Shown: positions 6,120 to 9,945 of the stretch, one piece after another
How the letters are laid out: every line of letters starts with the position of its first letter
Position numbering within the stretch: position 1 is the first letter of the stretch
NCBI GenBank assembly: GCA_030018855.1
Contig: JASEHG010000061.1
Span: 1-9,945 of the forward strand
Direction: 5' to 3'
Length of the DNA stretch: 9,945 nucleotides
Origin: Candidatus Brocadiaceae bacterium
Lineage (GTDB): Bacteria; Planctomycetota; Brocadiia; Brocadiales; Bathyanammoxibiaceae
Notes under the pieces: generated by a model
Seen by the model: only the letters and a program-made list of their open reading frames with translations
Databases searched by the model: none
Told to the model about the DNA's origin: nothing
Translations under genes and position numbers: made by a program

Positions 6120-6171
6120 CAGTTGCCAGTCTTCAGTTGTCAGTTCACTGACAACCGACAACTGACAACTG
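6120..6171. repeat. Palindromic AACTGACAACTG repeat after polA
   Basis: Just after the polA stop are two overlapping foldbacks: GTTGTCAGT/ACTGACAAC (6136-6144 with 6147-6155, loop TC) and CAGTTGTCAGTT/AACTGACAACTG (6134-6145 with 6160-6171). They share an arm, so only one can form at a time. Related CAGTTGCCAG-type units extend to 6120. There is no U-run, so a classic intrinsic terminator is unlikely and read-through into coaE is expected. Confidence 0.7.
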
Positions 6172-6173
6172 TC

Positions 6174-8840
6174 CTACTCCACCTCCATCCAATTTTTTCC
6201 TACCTTGACGTTGACCCTTATTGGCACCCGCAGAGAAATCGCCTGGGTCATCACTTCCTGGAGGACGTGGGTAGTGGTGGCTAGCTCTCCCTCTGGCAAT
6301 TCAAAGAGGAGTTCGTCATGTATCTGGATGAGGAGTCTTGCCCGTAAACCTATCTCTTCCAAACGCCTGTGGGCCCTGACCATGGCCACCTTTATCAGGT
6401 CAGCGGCAGAACCCTGGATTATGGTATTTATTGCCACCCTCTCCGCCGCACCCCTCTTCTGCTTATTGGAGGAGTTTATGCCAGGTATGGGACGCTTCCT
6501 GCCTAAAAGGGTACTGACCCAACCCTTCTCTCTGGCCTCAAGGAGGGCCGTCTCCCTGAAATGCCTGACCCCACGGAAGAGATTAAAATAGGCCTCTATA
6601 AAACTTTTGGCCTCTTCTATGGATATACCCAGTTCCCTGGATAAACCCATGGGGGAGAGACCGTATATGATGCCAAAATTTACCGCCTTCGCCGTACGCC
6701 TCATCTCAGGATTCACCTGCCCTGCCTCTACCCCATAGAGCCGGGAGGCCGTCCAGGCGTGTATGTCCTGGTCCTCCTGGAAGGCCTTCAACATGGCAGG
6801 GTCTTCTGAATAATGGGCCAGGATTCTGAGTTCTATCTGAGAATAGTCCAGGGCCAGAAAGACAAGGCCCTCCTGAGATGGGATAAAGGCACGCCGTATC
6901 TGTCTGCCCACGTCAGTCCTTATGGGTATGTTCTGTAGGTTGGGCTCGCTGGAGGATAGCCTGCCCGTAGCAGTAACCGTCTGGTTAAAAGAGGCATGTA
7001 CCCGGCCATTGCTCACGGTCCTGGGTAGGGCATCTATATAGGTAGATTTCAACTTGCTCAACTGTCTATGTTCCACCAGGAGGGCGGGGAGTGGGTGTTC
7101 TCTTGCCAGGGCTTCCAGCACCGTTGTCACCGTAGAGGGCCCCGTCTTGGTGCGTCTGGTGGGTTCTAGCCCCAGCTTTTCAAAGAGGATACGGGCTATC
7201 TGTTTGGGAGAGTCCACGTTAAAGCGTTCGCCAGCATGTCTGAAGATGTCCACCTCCAGGGATTCCAGTCTCTTTTCCAGAGAGGAGGACATCTCTTTAA
7301 GGAGACGGGTATCAATCCTTACCCCTGTGTACTCCATCTCTGCAAGTACGGTAAGGAGGGGTATCTCTACCTCCTCAAATAGTTTTGACAGCCCTTCCTT
7401 TTCCAGTAGTGGGCGAAAGACCCCGGCCAGGCGATAGGCTATGTCTGCGTCCTCACAGGCATAATTGGCTATCTTATGAAGTTCTACCTTATCCATGGTA
7501 AGTTGGGCCTTTCCGTGGCCTATAAGTTCAGTGATAGGTGTCGTGGGGTGGGACAGGTATTCCATGGCCAGCTCGTCCAGGTTGTGGCGTCTCCTGGTGG
7601 GACTCAGGAGGTAAGAGGCTATCATCGTATCAAAATAGATGCCCTTAAGTCTTATCTCGTAATTCCTCAAGACTGCGTAATCGTATTTAAGGTTTTGTCC
7701 TATCTTCTTTATTTTTGGGTCTTCCAGGAGGGGCCTCAGTTCTTCCAGGGCATTGGGGTCAAGTGGTGTCTCCCCCAGGGGTGCCATGAGGGGAAGATAC
7801 CGCCCCTGCCCTTCCTTCCAGGAGAATGATAGTCCCACTATCCTGGCCTCTGTAACCTGCAAACTGGTAGTCTCCAAATCCAGGGCAAACTCATCCGTCT
7901 TCTTTAACTCCTCCATGAAGGCACTAAACCCTTGCGGGGTATTTATAATACGGTAGTCAACCTCTTTCTTGTCCGCGGCCGGGCCCATCTGGGCAAGAAA
8001 GGTCTTAAAGCCGAGTTCGGAGAACAAATCTCGGAGTTCCTTCTCATCCTCCCCGTCTCTGCGGCAGGCCCCCAGGTCCAACTCCACCGGGGCATGGGTA
8101 TCAATGGTAACCAGTCTCTTAGAAAATCTTGCCTGGTCTGTAAAGGTCTTTAGCCCTTCCCTGAGCCTTTCTTCACGCTTACCCCCCTTGATGCTGTCAA
8201 CGTTGTCCAGTACGGCCTCCAGAGAGCCGAAACGGTGTAGGAGTTCCAGTGCAGTCTTCGGGCCTATCCCAGGCACGCCAGGGATGTTATCTATACTGTC
8301 CCCTGTCAAGGCCAGCAGGTCGGTTACCTGTTCTGGGGTGATACCCTTTTCCCTCTTGAGGGTCTCCAAGTCTAAGAGCATATCTTTTCTAGCGTTATAA
8401 ATCTTTACGTGAGGGGCTATAAGTTGTTCCAGGTCTTTATCTGCGGTAATAATATAGACGTCTAAGCCCCTCTCTGCGACCTGTCTGGCAACGGTGCCTA
8501 TAAGGTCATCTGCCTCGTACCCCTCGCATACATATATAGGTATGTTGTAGGCCCTTAAGACCTTGTGAATGAACGGTATCTGTATAGAAAAGTCGTCGGG
8601 GGTCTCCTTTCTATGGGCCTTATAGGCACTGTACTGCGCATGGCGGAAGGTAGGGGCACCTGAGTCAAATACAACCGCAAGGTATTCTGGCCTCTGCTCC
8701 TTCAGAAGCCTCCTTAGCATATTAGTAAAACCATATACGGCATTTACGGGTACACCCTTTGGGCTTGTTAAGTCTGAAATAGCATAATAGGCCTGGTAAC
8801 TTTGAGAGTGCCCGTCTATTATGAAAAACCTCTCCGGCAT
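6174..8840 (-). CDS. polA: DNA polymerase I
   Basis: An 888-residue three-domain enzyme for Okazaki primer removal, gap filling and repair. The 5'-nuclease domain spans about 1-290, with DGHS at 9-12, EADD at 109-112, TADKD at 132-136 and the helix-hairpin-helix region SIDNIPGVPGIGPKTA at 182-197. The 3'-5' exonuclease domain (about 295-480) is intact: D321 and E323 in DLETT, D387 in GQNLKYD, and Y460/D464 in NYACED. The polymerase domain has TGRLSSSEPNLQNIP (625-639), motif A DYSQIELR with D665, the O-helix RRTAKAVNFGIIYG (714-727) with Lys718 and Phe722, and motif C QIHDELL with D842. Length is between Taq Pol I (832, no proofreading) and E. coli (928). The ATG at 8840 sits directly before the first strand; AAAAGG about seven bases upstream is a modest ribosome site. 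It is the first gene of polA-coaE-rho. Confidence 0.98.
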   Translation of the reverse strand: MPERFFIIDGHSQSYQAYYAISDLTSPKGVPVNAVYGFTNMLRRLLKEQRPEYLAVVFDSGAPTFRHAQYSAYKAHRKETPDDFSIQIPFIHKVLRAYNIPIYVCEGYEADDLIGTVARQVAERGLDVYIITADKDLEQLIAPHVKIYNARKDMLLDLETLKREKGITPEQVTDLLALTGDSIDNIPGVPGIGPKTALELLHRFGSLEAVLDNVDSIKGGKREERLREGLKTFTDQARFSKRLVTIDTHAPVELDLGACRRDGEDEKELRDLFSELGFKTFLAQMGPAADKKEVDYRIINTPQGFSAFMEELKKTDEFALDLETTSLQVTEARIVGLSFSWKEGQGRYLPLMAPLGETPLDPNALEELRPLLEDPKIKKIGQNLKYDYAVLRNYEIRLKGIYFDTMIASYLLSPTRRRHNLDELAMEYLSHPTTPITELIGHGKAQLTMDKVELHKIANYACEDADIAYRLAGVFRPLLEKEGLSKLFEEVEIPLLTVLAEMEYTGVRIDTRLLKEMSSSLEKRLESLEVDIFRHAGERFNVDSPKQIARILFEKLGLEPTRRTKTGPSTVTTVLEALAREHPLPALLVEHRQLSKLKSTYIDALPRTVSNGRVHASFNQTVTATGRLSSSEPNLQNIPIRTDVGRQIRRAFIPSQEGLVFLALDYSQIELRILAHYSEDPAMLKAFQEDQDIHAWTASRLYGVEAGQVNPEMRRTAKAVNFGIIYGLSPMGLSRELGISIEEAKSFIEAYFNLFRGVRHFRETALLEAREKGWVSTLLGRKRPIPGINSSNKQKRGAAERVAINTIIQGSAADLIKVAMVRAHRRLEEIGLRARLLIQIHDELLFELPEGELATTTHVLQEVMTQAISLRVPIRVNVKVGKNWMEVE

Positions 8841-8862
8841 TTGTGTGCCTTTTACTTCTTCC

Positions 8863-8890
8863 GTAGGGGCAATTCATGAATTGCCCCTGC
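8863..8890. repeat. 22-bp perfect palindrome upstream of polA
   Basis: GGGGCAATTC-ATGAATTGCCCC at 8866-8887 is perfectly self-complementary, and GTA/TGC flanks it. It begins 23 bases before the polA start, so in the polA transcript it would form a hairpin in the leader near the ribosome site. It looks like a member of a dispersed repeat family and not a binding site for a named regulator. Confidence 0.75.
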
Positions 8891-8931
8891 AAGCTCTGCC
8901 CAATCGTGTCTGCCGATTAGTGGGCTCCGTA

Positions 8932-8983
8932 GTAGCGGGGTTACCCCGCCCCTACTCTGTGAAAAGGGTAACCCCACCCCTGC
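8932..8983. repeat. GGGGTTACCCC-type repeat pair
   Basis: Two 18-bp direct copies (8938-8955 and 8966-8983) match at 15 of 18 positions. The first overlaps the palindrome GCGGGGT-T-ACCCCGC (8935-8949). The tail CCCCTGC also ends the palindrome at 8890, which suggests these units belong to one composite repeat. Confidence 0.65.
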
Positions 8984-9017
8984 TCTAGGAAAGTTTGCCA
9001 AAGTTGCAAATCCGCCA

Positions 9018-9044
9018 TCCTTCGGCTCCGCTCAGGACAAGCCT
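9018..9044. repeat. Second copy of the dispersed repeat found inside coaE
   Basis: This 27-base stretch (TCCTTCGGCTCCGCTCAG then GACAAGCCT) matches 5701-5727 apart from two compensating one-base indels. Here it lies in non-coding DNA, which supports its being a mobile or dispersed unit and not a shared protein-coding motif. Confidence 0.7.
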
Positions 9045-9059
9045 TTTGGGCGGAACTAA

Positions 9060-9246
9060 TCCGCCTCAGGCGGACATGGAAAGGCTGTGGGAGAGATGTC
9101 TCTTCAAAGGCACATTAGTCGGGGTTTGCCACAATCCCTTCTCCGCCCAGGCGGATCAGGGCAGGGCCTGGCAAATCTACCTCAGATACGCCAAAGGCCG
9201 ATTTGTTCGCCGGAGACGAATCTGCCTCAGGTCCGCCAGAGGCGGA
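9060..9246. repeat. Cluster of TCCGCC/GGCGGA hairpins
   Basis: Three short palindromes share the arms TCCGCC and GGCGGA: 9060-9074 (centre TCA), 9142-9155 (centre CA) and 9232-9246 (centre AGA). A fourth, imperfect foldback lies at about 9200-9222 (GATTTGT paired with ACGAATC). Open frames crossing this block have no recognisable protein and are made of the repeats. The rest of 8841-9573 shows no RNA gene or coding sequence that I can recognise. Confidence 0.7.
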
Positions 9247-9447
9247 TCTGCCTTAGGCATGACATGACCTATGGCATGCTATAACTGGATGCGTCCCTTC
9301 CACCCCTAAAGTTTGTAGTGAGCAAAGCGAACCTAAATGTTGTGCAAAACTATAAGCAAAACCTATTAAGGATTATGAATGATTTTCCCAGGAAGGGTTA
9401 CTCTTGGTACTAGGTTTTAGTAAACCGGTGAGTCTTTACCTAACAAA

Positions 9448-9476
9448 AAGATACATAAAAAGGAGACTATTGTCAA
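9448..9476 (-). promoter_or_regulatory. Strong sigma70-like promoter reading toward polA
   Basis: On the minus strand a perfect TTGACA (9476-9471) is followed after exactly 17 bases by TATCTT (9453-9448, 4 of 6 to the -10 consensus). Transcription would begin near 9441. The first recognisable gene downstream is polA, about 600 bases away, so this is either a distant polA-operon promoter or the promoter of an unrecognised RNA. Confidence 0.4.
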
Positions 9477-9573
9477 GTCTTTTTTATACGACCTTTGGAC
9501 AAGGGTTCGGATATTACTTTCCAGCCAAAAATGCCTAAAGAATCTACTTTCTATCCGAAGGCTGGATGTCTGC

Positions 9574-9945
9574 TCACCACCTTACTGTCCCACCTCCAAA
9601 GAAGCCGTCACGGATACTCCTGGCCCGTTCCCAGTTATCACTGGCGTCTGAGGCACCATCGCTAAACCTGTATACCTTACCCTGTCCCCCATGCTGTTCA
9701 AACTGCATATACTGGTAACCAGCTTCCACTTCCAGGTTCTTCCGTTTTTTGAAGGGCGTAAAACCCAGTTTCATCCTGGACATAAATCCTCTCCCGTTCC
9801 CGTCAGTGAAGACAAATTTGCGGTTTATTGGGACATCCCAAAGAAGCATCCGCTTTACGCTCATATCGGGGTAATAACTAAAGAGGCCCTCTAATTTGAG
9901 CATGTCCAGTAGTCTAAATCCCCCCCTGAATCCCCCTCCTGCACC
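9574..9945 (-). CDS. Probable outer-membrane beta-barrel protein, C-terminal part (partial, 5' end beyond window)
   Basis: The frame stays open from the right window edge to a stop at 9574-9576, giving 123 visible codons; an internal ATG at 9903 would give 109. The sequence shows alternating polar/hydrophobic strands with aromatic residues (LKLEGLFSYYPD; SRMKLGFTPF; LEVEAGYQYMQFEQ), typical of barrel proteins. A loop with DGASDASDNWERARSIRDGF and a Gly-rich end (FGGGTVRW) follow. No family can be named with confidence. The first codons are unusually Gly-rich (GAGGGFRGGFR) and are encoded by a G-run resembling the AATCCCCC repeats of such genomes, so the gene may be a fragment fused to a repeat. 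If genuine, it would sit in the outer membrane and mark a Gram-negative organism. It is on the same strand as polA but 733 bp away. Confidence 0.5.
   Translation of the reverse strand, partial: GAGGGFRGGFRLLDMLKLEGLFSYYPDMSVKRMLLWDVPINRKFVFTDGNGRGFMSRMKLGFTPFKKRKNLEVEAGYQYMQFEQHGGQGKVYRFSDGASDASDNWERARSIRDGFFGGGTVRW

Noticed and set aside
5558..6151. 197-codon plus-strand frame opposite coaE
   Set aside because: It is antisense to coaE, rich in Ser/Pro from the complementary strand, and crosses the duplicated segment; coaE itself is clearly real.
9060..9246. Possible CRISPR array
   Set aside because: The repeated units are short palindromes with unequal spacing (82 and 90 bases) and unlike flanks, without conserved long direct repeats or cas genes.
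8995..9284. Two plus-strand frames of 65-90 codons
   Set aside because: They are composed of TCCGCC/GGCGGA and other dispersed palindromes, have no protein family features and no ribosome site.
9290..9445. Possible riboswitch or tRNA in the gap
   Set aside because: I found no cloverleaf, no T-loop in proper context (GGTTCGGAT at 9505 lacks a partner acceptor stem) and no known riboswitch core; only a weak bulged stem is visible.
9506..9559. 8-bp inverted repeat TTCGGATA/TATCCGAA as a terminator of the barrel gene
   Set aside because: The loop is 38 bases long and no U-tract follows, so an intrinsic terminator is not supported.

Overview
This is a bacterial chromosomal window. It carries four well-recognised housekeeping genes (mnmG, rho, coaE, polA), a lipid/diacylglycerol kinase-like gene, and two genes cut by the window edges. 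The housekeeping genes look GC-richer (a 60-base stretch of the kinase gene counts to about 63% by hand) and use many AGG, ATA and CTC codons. Several families of short palindromic repeats sit in the gaps and even inside genes. Such repeat load, a polA-coaE-rho order and an apparent outer-membrane barrel fragment suggest a Gram-negative, probably uncultured environmental lineage. A Planctomycetota (Brocadiales-like) origin is a guess only, and the window contains no rRNA to test it.

Layout, left to right. 1-933 (minus): an open frame running off the left edge that joins a class III nucleotidyl cyclase-homology domain to pentatricopeptide (PPR)-like repeats. It is markedly AT-richer than the rest. 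979-1872 (minus): a DagK/YegS-type lipid kinase. 1873-2037: a divergent intergenic gap with a 58-bp nested-palindrome element and an AT-rich likely promoter for mnmG. 2038-3870 (plus): mnmG. 3860-3999: a 140-bp inverted-repeat element lying between the convergent mnmG and rho, which also supplies the last codons and the stop of mnmG. 6176-4006 region (minus): polA (8840-6174), coaE (6036-5404) and rho (5385-4006), a likely operon. 8841-9573: a 733-bp non-coding stretch packed with small palindromes, with one good sigma70-like promoter on the minus strand. 9574-9945 (minus): the 3' end of a probable outer-membrane beta-barrel gene.

Functional links. PolA (repair and Okazaki fragment processing), CoaE (last step of coenzyme A synthesis) and Rho (transcription termination) are core functions that share a transcript rather than a pathway. 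MnmG modifies tRNA wobble uridine together with MnmE, which is not in this window. The lipid kinase and the cyclase-PPR gene lie in the same direction 45 bp apart and may be co-transcribed.

The most unusual content is (i) the cyclase-PPR fusion, a combination that would link a nucleotide-binding or second-messenger domain to a predicted RNA-binding solenoid, and (ii) repeated signs that short mobile palindromes have remodelled genes: a duplicated start region of coaE flanking a palindrome, a repeat embedded inside coaE, and a repeat-provided C-terminus of mnmG.
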